The notes beneath the pieces were generated by a model, which was not told where the DNA came from, searched no databases, and saw nothing but the letters and a program-made list of their open reading frames with translations. The position numbers were made by a program, and so were the translations under genes. From Rhodococcus jostii NBRC 16295 (GTDB lineage Bacteria; Actinomycetota; Actinomycetes; Mycobacteriales; Mycobacteriaceae), in contig NZ_BCWY01000014.1 in assembly GCF_001894825.1 (NCBI RefSeq), positions 93,288 to 157,287 on the forward strand: a stretch of 64,000 bases of DNA. Reading direction: 5' to 3'. Below, piece by piece: positions 45,865 to 54,490 of this stretch (positions are counted from its first letter, which is position 1; the number at the start of each line of letters is the position of its first letter).

Positions 45865-47965
45865 CCTCCTCACGACGGAACGCGTCGACACCAGAACTCC
45901 GGAGCTGTCCCGGTACTACGACGGCGCCGCGGTCGCCTCGGCGGTCGCGGGACTGGCATCCCTTGCGCCACTTCCGTCGCCGGTGAGTGCCGTGCTGCTC
46001 GCGGTGTTCGTGGCTAGCGGGCCGGGTCTCGCCGTCGTGACGTGGTTGCGCATGCCGGTCGCCGCGGCGGTCGCGGCCGTCCCCGTCCTGGGGCTGTCCG
46101 TGGTGACTGCCGCGACCACCGTCCTGGTCTGGTTCTACCGGTGGCCCGCCACGGGTCTGCTGCTGGTGATGGTCCTGGCCGTCGTCGCCTCGGCGCTGCG
46201 GCATCGGTGGCACGAGACCGGCACCGACCCGATCCGGGCCCCGACGCTCCGGCAGGTGTCGGTCCGGGTGGCGCGGTGGTGGCCCACTGCCCGCCGCAAC
46301 CGCCCCCTGATCCTCGTCGCCGCCGGAGTGGCACTGTGGGTTCCGATCCTGTTCGGGCTCGGCTCCACCGCGTACTCCCAGTTCGGTCTGCTGTTCGTCG
46401 GCAGCGGGCCGGGCCTGGTGGTGTGCGCGCTGATGATGCTCGGCGCGTTCGTCTGGGCGCTGCGCGAGAACCGGATCGGAACCGCGGCGGCCGCCGTGCT
46501 CGGCGTGATCGCGGTCGAACGCCTCACCCCCACGCTCATCACCGACGTTCCCATCTACGGGTGGACGTACAAGCACCTCGGCGTGGTCGACTACATTCAG
46601 CGGTTCCAGACGCTGCCGCCCAAGGGTGTCGACATCTACGGCGAATGGCCGGGCTTCTTCACCGCGTTCGCGTGGTTCGGCGACATCACGTCGGCCGACA
46701 TGATGTCGATCGCGCACTGGTTCGCGCCGGTGATCCACGTGCTGCTGGCGGTCGTGATCGCCGCGATCTCCCGGCTACTGGGGTTCGGGATGCGCGTCGC
46801 GTTGACGGCGGCGATGATGGCGGAGCTCGCCAACTGGGTCGGGCAGGACTACTTTTCGCCGCAGGCCATCGCCCTCGTCATGGCGCTGGGTGTGGTGGCG
46901 TTGCTCGTGGTGTCGACGGAGCACCGGTCGGCGGCCTACCTTTCGATCCTCGTCTTCGCTGCCCTTGTGCCCACCCATCAGCTCACGCCGTACTGGCTGT
47001 TCGGTGTGACCGCGGTGCTGGCGGCGACGCGGAAGATCCGGCCGTGGTGGCTCCCCGTCCCCTTCTTCACGATCCTCGTCGCCTACCTCGTGCCGAGGCT
47101 GGACATCGTGGCGCCGTACGGTCTGCTGTCCGGTTTCAACCCGGTCGACAATGCCACCAGCAACGTGACCGCCGTCGGTACGTTCGGGAAGATCTTCACG
47201 TCCACGGTGTGCCGTTCCCTGTCGGCGGGCATCATCGTGCTCGCGGTGATCTGCGCGATCCTGCTCTGGCGCACGAAGCGCCCCGCGTGGGTCGCGACCG
47301 TCATGGCATTCAGCTCGTTCGCGTTGCTGGCCGGTCAGAGCTACGGCGGTGAGGCGATCTTCCGGGTCTATCTCTACGCTGTGCCCGGCTGTGCGATTCT
47401 CATCGCCCCGGTCCTCGTGGACGCGCTCACGGTCCGGTTCCGATCAGGATTGCTCCGCCGAGTCGTCCCGGTCGGGCTCGTCGGCGGATTGGCGTATGTC
47501 ACGTTCGCGGGCCTGCAAGGCTATTTCGGGCTGTGGTCGCTGGTCGTCGGATATCAGTCCCAGGTGACGTTCGCGCAGGACATCCTCGCGAACGAGAAGG
47601 CGTCGACGACGATCATGTCGCTGTATCCCGCCGGTCTCCCGACGCGGGTGAGCGCCGACTACATCAAGTTCGCCGTGGTCGACAAGGACTTCGATCAACC
47701 CCTGCTGGCGTTGCCCCCGGACCTGCTGGAGGGTTTCCCGCACGGCGGCCAGATCGAGATGCTCACTGCCGATGCGGCGGAACGCGACGGCGACACGTAT
47801 CTCGCCTTCAACACGCAGGGCACCGCGGCCATCCGCTATTACGGCTATCTTCCGGACGGGTCCGTCGAGAATTTCGAGGACCAGATGCGGTCCAGCCCCG
47901 ACTGGTCGGCGTACTCGCAGGACGAGAACAACACCATTTTCCGATACACGGGGCCGCGCAGGTAG
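45857..47965 (+). CDS. Large polytopic membrane protein, possible polysaccharide polymerase
   Basis: A 702-aa protein with about 13 membrane segments and a large C-terminal soluble part (from about residue 570: FAQDILANEKASTTIMSLYP, LLALPPDLLEGFPHGGQIEM). The loop TYKHLGVVDYIQRFQTLPPK with EWPGFFTAFAWFGDIT following it recalls the extracytoplasmic loops of GT-C enzymes and Wzy-type polymerases. I cannot assign a family. Lying between two GH16 genes and beside a flippase, a polymerase or GT-C transferase role is the best guess. The 8-nt overlap with the GH16 gene fixes the ATG at 45857. Confidence 0.7.
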   Translation: MSDLLTTERVDTRTPELSRYYDGAAVASAVAGLASLAPLPSPVSAVLLAVFVASGPGLAVVTWLRMPVAAAVAAVPVLGLSVVTAATTVLVWFYRWPATGLLLVMVLAVVASALRHRWHETGTDPIRAPTLRQVSVRVARWWPTARRNRPLILVAAGVALWVPILFGLGSTAYSQFGLLFVGSGPGLVVCALMMLGAFVWALRENRIGTAAAAVLGVIAVERLTPTLITDVPIYGWTYKHLGVVDYIQRFQTLPPKGVDIYGEWPGFFTAFAWFGDITSADMMSIAHWFAPVIHVLLAVVIAAISRLLGFGMRVALTAAMMAELANWVGQDYFSPQAIALVMALGVVALLVVSTEHRSAAYLSILVFAALVPTHQLTPYWLFGVTAVLAATRKIRPWWLPVPFFTILVAYLVPRLDIVAPYGLLSGFNPVDNATSNVTAVGTFGKIFTSTVCRSLSAGIIVLAVICAILLWRTKRPAWVATVMAFSSFALLAGQSYGGEAIFRVYLYAVPGCAILIAPVLVDALTVRFRSGLLRRVVPVGLVGGLAYVTFAGLQGYFGLWSLVVGYQSQVTFAQDILANEKASTTIMSLYPAGLPTRVSADYIKFAVVDKDFDQPLLALPPDLLEGFPHGGQIEMLTADAAERDGDTYLAFNTQGTAAIRYYGYLPDGSVENFEDQMRSSPDWSAYSQDENNTIFRYTGPRR

Positions 47966-48021
47966 CGGCCGCATCACGCATTCGGTCACGACCGGGGGTC
48001 GGCGACGCCTAGCATCTGCTC

Positions 48022-48861
48022 ATGCAGCGGATGCGCTCGACGATGTTCGAGATTGCGTTGACGTGCTCGGTGGCGCTGTGCGCGCTGTCCCTCACCCCGG
48101 CCGTGGCCGTCGCCGCACCCGGAGCTGGAAGCGTCCGGACCGCGTACCCCGGATACACGATGATCGGCAGCGACGAATTCGACGGACCCGCAGGTGCGGC
48201 ACCCAATCCACTGTTCTGGGGCTACGACCTCGGGGGCGGCGGTTGGGGCAACAACGAGAAGCAGGTGTACACCGATTCCCGGCAGAACTCGCGACTCGAC
48301 GGCAGCGGGCGTCTCGTCGTCGAGGCACGCAGAAACGGTGCCGGCTTCACCTCCGCCCGTCTCGTGACGCGCGGAAAGTTCGACTTCACGTATGGCGTGG
48401 TGGAGGCGCGGATCCAGGTACCGTCCGGTCCCGGAATCCATCCGGCGTTCTGGACGCTCGGCAGCAACATCAACAGTGTGGGGTGGCCGGCCTGCGGCGA
48501 GGTCGACATCCTCGAGGTGATCGGGGACGGATCCCGGTACCACGCGGGTGTGCACGGGCCGACCGTGAACGGGGGGCACTGGGAACGCTCGACGGACGGC
48601 TCGATCGGCGCGAACCTCAGCGCGGGGTTCCACGACTACGCGCTGATCAAGGCTCCCGGCCGCATCTCGGTGGGCATCGACGGCACCATCGTCGGCACGG
48701 TCACGACGGCTGACCTGAGACCGGAGGAACGCTGGGTGTTCGACGCGCCGGCGTATCTCCTGCTCGACGTGGCTGTCGGCGGAAACTGGCCCGGCCCTGT
48801 CACCCCGTCGACACGCTTCCCGGCCACCATGCTCGTCGACTGGGTCAGATTCTCTCAGTGA
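48022..48861 (+). CDS. Secreted glycoside hydrolase family 16 enzyme, copy 2
   Basis: A 279-aa paralogue of the GH16 protein at 45.0 kb. The signal peptide is clear (MFEIALTCSVALCALSLTPA, cleavage after AVAVAA). The catalytic motif is GEVDILEV, and WGYDLGGGGWGNNEKQVYT matches the copy-1 pattern. The C-terminal VAVGGNWPGPV is almost the same in both. The two presumably act on the same kind of glucan, perhaps in maturing or trimming it. It ends the polysaccharide cluster. Confidence 0.93.
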   Translation: MQRMRSTMFEIALTCSVALCALSLTPAVAVAAPGAGSVRTAYPGYTMIGSDEFDGPAGAAPNPLFWGYDLGGGGWGNNEKQVYTDSRQNSRLDGSGRLVVEARRNGAGFTSARLVTRGKFDFTYGVVEARIQVPSGPGIHPAFWTLGSNINSVGWPACGEVDILEVIGDGSRYHAGVHGPTVNGGHWERSTDGSIGANLSAGFHDYALIKAPGRISVGIDGTIVGTVTTADLRPEERWVFDAPAYLLLDVAVGGNWPGPVTPSTRFPATMLVDWVRFSQ

Positions 48862-48905
48862 CACCCCGGACAGCCGACGTGTGCGGTGTGAATAGAATCG
48901 GTTTC

Positions 48906-49052
48906 ATGGCCGTGTCGAAGTCCGAGTGCCGCTGCGGCCACCCCTTCCCCGCCCACGAGCATTACCGTGCGGGTACGTCCTGCGCACTGTGTGACTGCCC
49001 GCGTTTCCGGCGACCGTTCTTCCGGTGGATCCGGAAAGTCGTGGGCCGGTAG
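48906..49052 (+). CDS. 48-aa Cys/His-rich small protein, possible zinc binder
   Basis: Starts MAVSKSECRCGHPFPAHEHY with the ATG at 48906. The pattern CxCGHPxxAHEHYRxGxxCxLCDCxxF puts four to five Cys and three His residues in a compact frame, followed by a basic tail (RRPFFRWIRKVVGR). This looks like a small treble-clef-like or rubredoxin-like metal site. I recall short actinobacterial proteins of this form without an assigned role. It stands alone between the glucanase gene and the large c-di-GMP gene. Confidence 0.65.
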   Translation: MAVSKSECRCGHPFPAHEHYRAGTSCALCDCPRFRRPFFRWIRKVVGR

Positions 49053-49098
49053 CCGCGCACCAGATCCGCGCACCGAGTTACCGCGTGTCTCACAGGGC

Positions 49099-49127
49099 CC
49101 ATAAACATACCTTAGGTCTTTTTATGG
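49099..49127. promoter_or_regulatory. AT-rich dyad in the c-di-GMP gene promoter
   Basis: CCATAAA (49099-49105) and TTTATGG (49121-49127) are exact reverse complements 15 nt apart, in the AT-rich stretch 49100-49140 upstream of the large GGDEF-EAL gene. A regulator site or promoter-spacing signal is possible; only position and symmetry support it. Confidence 0.35.
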
Positions 49128-49213
49128 ACTATATTTCAGTATGCACGTCGTGCAAAGATGGACCTCTGGAAACTTTGAATCCAGCTATGCAGTGATGGCC
49201 GGCGGCAGTTCGG

Positions 49214-52200
49214 GTGGTGACGATGGGGCATCGGACATCCGAGCGGGTGGCGACGTCGTCGAGTGCCGACGCCGTGTGGAGAGGCGGTCTGTGGGCGATC
49301 GCGATCGTGTTCACGATCCCGGCGGTGCTGTTCGCGCTGTGTCTGTGGAGGGGATGGGGTGGGGCGTTTGCGACCATCGCGGTCGCTGACCTGAGCTTGC
49401 TCGTGTTCGCCGGGCTCGCCACCGGGTGCGCCGCCTGGGCCGCCTGGCTGGGGCGGGGTGCGGGGCGCCACAGCTGGCTGGCGCTGGCAGGTGGTCTGGC
49501 GGCCTGGTCGGTGGGCCAAGCCATCTGGTGCTACAACGTGATGTGGCAGGGAAGTGATCAGATACCGTTCCCCGCCTCGGCGGCTGTGGCATACCTGCTG
49601 TTTCCGGTCGGCGCATGCGCGGCGCTCCTGCTGTTCCCGGCGGGTGACAGGGGGCAGTCCCGCACCAGGCTGATCCTGGACGGTCTCATCGTGGCCGGTT
49701 CGCTGTTCGTGGTGTCGTGGGTGAGTGTGCTGAGCAGCGTGTACCGGGCCGGGAGCGACACTCCCCTCGCCCTCGTGTTGTCCCTTGCCTATCCCGTCGC
49801 GGACCTGGTGATTGCGACGATGGCGATAGTGGTACTGACCCGGGCGCGGGCTGGGCAACGACTGACCCTGGGATTGCTGTGCATCGGGATCGTGCTGATG
49901 GCGTTGTCTGCCAGCGCCGTGTCCTACCTGACCGCGCTGGGCACCTATCACAACGGCGGTGTGACCGACGTGGGCTGGGTGGCCGCCTTCGTCACGATCG
50001 CATTGGCGGCGTTGTCGAGCACCCGCGAGCTCTCACCCGAACCGGCACCGGTGCAAATTCCGCCTCGGGCGTGGTTGTGGTTGCCGTACCTTCCGCTGCT
50101 GCCGGCCGTTGCCGTCGGCCTGCAGCGGGAACTGCCCAGCGTGGGCTCCGGCCCGATCCCCGTTGCGATCTTGGTCCTCGTATTCGCCTTGCTGGCACGG
50201 CAGTTCATCGTGTTGGCCGAGAACCGGCGGCTGTTGCTCACCATGTCCCGGCAGGCCTTTCGCGATCGACTGACCGGACTGGCGAACCGTGCGTTGTTTC
50301 TCGACCGGCTCGACCAGGCAGTGCAGCGCCAGCGGCGGGAACTGACACCGATCGTGGTGCTGTGTGTGGACCTCGACGATTTCAAGACTGTCAACGACAG
50401 CCTCGGCCATCCCGCGGGGGACGAGCTGTTGATCCGCGTCGCCGAGCGGCTCAACGGGTGCATGCGGAGTACCGACACCGTGGCCCGGCTCGGAGGCGAC
50501 GAGTTCGCGGCACTGGTCGAAGGGAGCGTCGAGGACGCCTTGTCGGCCGCGGATCGGGTGCTGGAAGCTTTCACCCCGCCGTTCGTCATCGACGGTGTCG
50601 CGCTCTCGATCCGTCCCAGCATCGGGCTGACCATCGCCACATCCGAGGTCCCCGACGCGACGACCGAGAGCCTGCTGAAACAGGCAGATTTGGCAATGTA
50701 CGCGGCCAAGCGGTGCGGCGGTGGATGCCTTCGCAGTTTCATGCCGAATCGGGCCGGCCTCGACGAGATCGACCGGCGACCCTATCTCGATCACTCCACC
50801 GATCACCCCACCTATCGCACCATCGACACCGGACCCGGGGAAGTCGAGGACATGCCACGCGCCGTGGGACCCGTGACAGATCGGGCCGTCGCGGGTAGGG
50901 GCACCGCGACTGGATTGACATCTGCACACAGCCGGCCACGACCATTTCGGGCCGGTTGGGTGTCGCCATCCGATCGGTCGCGGTGCGGTGTGCTGGCAGG
51001 GCTCGGGATTCTGCTGGTCGGTGTGGTTCTGTACGGGATCTCGATCGGGGTAGGTGATCAGGCGGGCTGGATCGTGCTGCTCGAGGCGCTCTACGACGGA
51101 CTGGCGCTGGCGGCGGCATTTGTGGTTGCTGCTCGCGCGTGGTGCGTGCCGGCCGAGCGTCGAGCGTGGTGGCTCATCGCGCTCGGGCTGACGAGCTGGT
51201 GCGTGGGCGATGTCGTGGCGATGTCGTGGGTGCCCGAGGGCCAGTCACCCTCGGTGGCCGATCCGCTGAAACTGGCGTTCTACCCGCTCGTCTACGCAGG
51301 GCTGGTGTTGCTCCTGCGCGCGCGAGCGCGGCGACTACCGGCCGCGATTTGGTTGGACGCCGTCACCGCCGCGTTGACGCTGGCGGCGTTGGCAGCGGCT
51401 CTCGCGTTCAGTCCGATCGAGTCGGTGGCGAGCGGTTCGCCCGCCGCGGTGATCGTCGGGTTCGCGTACCCGGTGGGAGACGTGCTGCTCCTGGCGCTCG
51501 CGGTCGGGGCGCTCGCGGTGCTGGGGTGGCGGGCGGAGCAGCGGTGGGTGCTGCTGGTCGCGGGGTTCATGCTGTTTGCGGTGGCCGACACGGTCTATCT
51601 GTTCCGAAGTGCCGACGGCTACGTCGAGGGCACGTGGATCGATGCACTCCCGCACGCCGCGGTGTTGCTGGTGGCGCTGGCCAGTTGGCGGGCCCCCGGT
51701 CGCCGCCGGTCCGGTCGGCTGCCCGGACTGGCCATCTGGGTCCCCCCACTGGTGTGCACCGCCGCGGCGGTCGGCCTGCTGGTGCTCGACCACGATGCGC
51801 GGTTGCCGCGGCTCGCGGTGGTGCTGGCCGCGCTCAGCCTGGTCGCGGTCGCGGCCCGATTTGCCGTGACGTTCCGGGACGTCGTGGTCCTGGCCGACAG
51901 CCACCGCCAGGCGAGGACTGACGACCTCACGAACCTGGCGAACCGGCGGGCCGTCATGGCCGCGTTGACGGTCGCATACTCCGACCAGGTGGAACGGCCG
52001 GCCGGGTACACCCACCGCTCGGGTCCGGGCATGCTGCTGATGGACCTGGACCGCTTCAAGGACATCAACGACTCCTTCGGCCGGTACGTGGGCGATCAAT
52101 TGCTGTGCCAGGTCGCGGACCGGCTGTCCCGGTCGGTGCGATCGGAAGATCTGCCCGCCCGACTCGGCGGAGACGAGTTCGCGGTCCTGCTACCCGCAGA

Positions 52201-53215
52201 GATCGATATCACGGCTGCCCGTGCGCTGGCCGGTCGTCTCCTCGAGGCATTGCGCGAGCCTTTCCACCTCGACGAGATCACTGTTCACGTCGACGCGAGC
52301 ATCGGGATCGCCCTCTGCCCACAACATTGCACAAACCCCCAGGACTTGCTGCAGCGCGCCGGAGTAGCGATGTATCGCGCGAAGTGCGACCGCCGCACGA
52401 TCGCGGTGTACGACGCCACCGAGTACCAACGCAGCATCGATGCGACGCAGTCCATCGAGGAGCTGCGCACGGCGATCGCCGGTGGCGAGCTCACGTGCTA
52501 CTACCAACCCAAGGTCAGTGCCTGCGACGGGGAGGTACACAGCGTCGAGGCTCTCGTTCGATGGGAGCACCCCCGCCACGGTCTACTCCTGCCCGACCAG
52601 TTCCTACCTCGTGCAGAACAGTTGGGACTGATGCGCCCGCTGACGACGAGGGTGCTGGAGCTTGCTCTGGGGCAAGCGCGCAATTGGCTCGACTGCGGCA
52701 TATCGCTGACCGTCGCAGTGAATCTGTCTGTCACGAATCTCCTCGACGCAGACCTGGTTGCCGACATCGACCGACTCCTGAACGACTTCAGGTTGCCCGC
52801 CGATGCACTCATCCTCGAGATAACCGAAAGCGTCCTGATGACCGACTACGTGCGTGCCAGGAGGGTGGTCGAGGCGCTGCAAGCACTGGGTATCGGTTTG
52901 TCGATCGACGACTACGGCACCGGCTGGTCCTCGCTGGCCTACCTGCAGGACCTGGCCGTCGATGAGCTCAAACTCGACCGGGTCTTCGTCGCGCGCCTTG
53001 CCAGCGATCCTCGATCGGTCGCGATTGTGCGCTCGACCGTGGAGCTCGCGCACAGTCTCGGTGCGTCTCTGGTCGCCGAAGGCGTCGAAGACGAGGACAC
53101 CCTGCGGGCCCTGCGTCGATACGGCTGCGACATCACCCAGGGGCATTACCACGGCCGCCCGGTCCCCGCCGACCAACTCGACCTCCGGTCGGTCGGCGGA
53201 CCTACCGCTAGGTGA
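49214..53215 (+). CDS. Duplicated membrane-GGDEF protein with C-terminal EAL domain
   Basis: A 1333-aa protein with two modules of six to eight membrane helices plus a GGDEF domain, then one EAL domain. Module 1 has helices at about 25-330 and GGDEF at about 427 (RLGGDEFAALVE). Module 2 has helices at about 595-890 and GGDEF at about 985 (RLGGDEFAVLLP). Each GGDEF keeps RxxD five residues before it (RSTD, RSED), the c-di-GMP feedback site. The EAL starts VEALVRWEHPRHGLLLP at about 1111. The start may be GTG 49214 or ATG 49223. Its 3' end overlaps the convergent EfeB gene by 8 nt. It was probably made by fusion or duplication of two membrane cyclases. Confidence 0.93.
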   Translation: MVTMGHRTSERVATSSSADAVWRGGLWAIAIVFTIPAVLFALCLWRGWGGAFATIAVADLSLLVFAGLATGCAAWAAWLGRGAGRHSWLALAGGLAAWSVGQAIWCYNVMWQGSDQIPFPASAAVAYLLFPVGACAALLLFPAGDRGQSRTRLILDGLIVAGSLFVVSWVSVLSSVYRAGSDTPLALVLSLAYPVADLVIATMAIVVLTRARAGQRLTLGLLCIGIVLMALSASAVSYLTALGTYHNGGVTDVGWVAAFVTIALAALSSTRELSPEPAPVQIPPRAWLWLPYLPLLPAVAVGLQRELPSVGSGPIPVAILVLVFALLARQFIVLAENRRLLLTMSRQAFRDRLTGLANRALFLDRLDQAVQRQRRELTPIVVLCVDLDDFKTVNDSLGHPAGDELLIRVAERLNGCMRSTDTVARLGGDEFAALVEGSVEDALSAADRVLEAFTPPFVIDGVALSIRPSIGLTIATSEVPDATTESLLKQADLAMYAAKRCGGGCLRSFMPNRAGLDEIDRRPYLDHSTDHPTYRTIDTGPGEVEDMPRAVGPVTDRAVAGRGTATGLTSAHSRPRPFRAGWVSPSDRSRCGVLAGLGILLVGVVLYGISIGVGDQAGWIVLLEALYDGLALAAAFVVAARAWCVPAERRAWWLIALGLTSWCVGDVVAMSWVPEGQSPSVADPLKLAFYPLVYAGLVLLLRARARRLPAAIWLDAVTAALTLAALAAALAFSPIESVASGSPAAVIVGFAYPVGDVLLLALAVGALAVLGWRAEQRWVLLVAGFMLFAVADTVYLFRSADGYVEGTWIDALPHAAVLLVALASWRAPGRRRSGRLPGLAIWVPPLVCTAAAVGLLVLDHDARLPRLAVVLAALSLVAVAARFAVTFRDVVVLADSHRQARTDDLTNLANRRAVMAALTVAYSDQVERPAGYTHRSGPGMLLMDLDRFKDINDSFGRYVGDQLLCQVADRLSRSVRSEDLPARLGGDEFAVLLPAEIDITAARALAGRLLEALREPFHLDEITVHVDASIGIALCPQHCTNPQDLLQRAGVAMYRAKCDRRTIAVYDATEYQRSIDATQSIEELRTAIAGGELTCYYQPKVSACDGEVHSVEALVRWEHPRHGLLLPDQFLPRAEQLGLMRPLTTRVLELALGQARNWLDCGISLTVAVNLSVTNLLDADLVADIDRLLNDFRLPADALILEITESVLMTDYVRARRVVEALQALGIGLSIDDYGTGWSSLAYLQDLAVDELKLDRVFVARLASDPRSVAIVRSTVELAHSLGASLVAEGVEDEDTLRALRRYGCDITQGHYHGRPVPADQLDLRSVGGPTAR

Positions 53216-54488
53216 AGAGACCCTGCCCCCAGTACTGCCCCTCGGCGAGTCCGGGTGGGCAGGCGAAGAGGGCGGAACCGACGTGCTGGATGTACTCGTT
53301 CATCGCGTCGTTCCTCGACAGGTTCAGCTGCATCGGAACGAACTGTTCCTGCGGGTTGCGGCAGTAGGCGATGAAGAAGAGTCCGGCGTCGAGGTGGCCG
53401 AAACCGTCGGAGCCGTCGGTGAAGTTGTAGCCGCGTCGCAGGATCTGGATGCCGCCCAATTCCTGCGCGGACGCCAGGCGGACGTGCGCGTCGACGTCGA
53501 TCACCGGGTCGTGACCCTTCTTGGAATCGAAGTCGAGTTCGTCGAACTCCGCCTTGCCGCTCAGGGGAGCGCCGGTGCCCTTGGACCGTCCGATCACTCG
53601 TTCCTGCTCGCCGAGCACGGTGCGGTCCCACTGCTCGATGAGCATGCGGATCCGCCGCGCCACGAGGTACGCGCCGCCTCCCATCCACGCCTGGTCGTCG
53701 CCGGACGCCACCCAGACGTGCTCGTCGACGACGCCCGTTTCCTCCGCCTTGATGTTGTTGGTTCCGTCCTTGAACCCGAACAGGTTTCGCGGGGTGTCCT
53801 GGGTGGTCGACGTGGACGACGTGCGGCCGAACCCGAGCTGCGACCAGCGGACCGACGCGGTCCCGAACGCGACGCGCGCCAGGTTTCGGATGGCGTGCAC
53901 GGCCACCTGCGGGTCGTTGGCGCACGCCTGGATCGCGATGTCGCCACCGCTGCGCGCCGGGTCCAGGTTGTCAGCCCGGAAGTGCGGAAGTTCTTCGAGC
54001 GCCGCGGGTTTCTTGGAAGCGAACCCGAACCGGTCGTCGAACAGGGACGGTCCGAAACCGATGGTGAGGGTCAACTGGGACGCCGCGAGGCCGAGCGCCT
54101 CGCCGGTGTCGCTGGGCGGAACGTAGGCGCCGTCGCCGATGGCGCCGTCCGGGGTGGCCTCTTCGCCGGCGGTCATCCGCTCGGCCATCTCGGTCCACTT
54201 CTTCAGCAGCGCTTCGAGTTCCTCCCGGGACTTCGTGGTGACGTCGAACGCGACGAAATGCATCCGGTCCTGCGCCGGCGTCACGATGCCCGCCTGGTGT
54301 TCGCCCCGGAAGGCGACGACGTCGGCGTGCGACAGCGGCGGCTCGGCGGCGGTGGCCCGCCCGACCAGTGCGCCGGCGCCGGCGAGGGCGGCTCCCGCCC
54401 CGACGGCGCCGAACAGACGTCGTCGGGACACGCCTTTGCGCTCGTCCACCGTGGTGGTCGTGTCGTTCGTACCGGTCGGATCAGTCAT
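53208..54488 (-). CDS. efeB: Dyp-type haem peroxidase EfeB, Tat-exported
   Basis: A 426-aa protein with a twin-arginine signal (GVSRRRLFGAVGAGAALAGA). The Dyp signature GFKDGTNN (GxxDG) is at about residue 240, and a distal Arg region around RRIRMLIEQWDR and the proximal His are in the C-terminal half. It is the third gene of efeUOB and works with EfeO/EfeU in iron uptake, by ferrous-iron oxidation or haem iron release. The start lies 2 nt after the efeO stop, so they are co-translated. Confidence 0.96.
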   Translation of the reverse strand: MTDPTGTNDTTTTVDERKGVSRRRLFGAVGAGAALAGAGALVGRATAAEPPLSHADVVAFRGEHQAGIVTPAQDRMHFVAFDVTTKSREELEALLKKWTEMAERMTAGEEATPDGAIGDGAYVPPSDTGEALGLAASQLTLTIGFGPSLFDDRFGFASKKPAALEELPHFRADNLDPARSGGDIAIQACANDPQVAVHAIRNLARVAFGTASVRWSQLGFGRTSSTSTTQDTPRNLFGFKDGTNNIKAEETGVVDEHVWVASGDDQAWMGGGAYLVARRIRMLIEQWDRTVLGEQERVIGRSKGTGAPLSGKAEFDELDFDSKKGHDPVIDVDAHVRLASAQELGGIQILRRGYNFTDGSDGFGHLDAGLFFIAYCRNPQEQFVPMQLNLSRNDAMNEYIQHVGSALFACPPGLAEGQYWGQGLFT

Positions 54489-54490
54489 GA

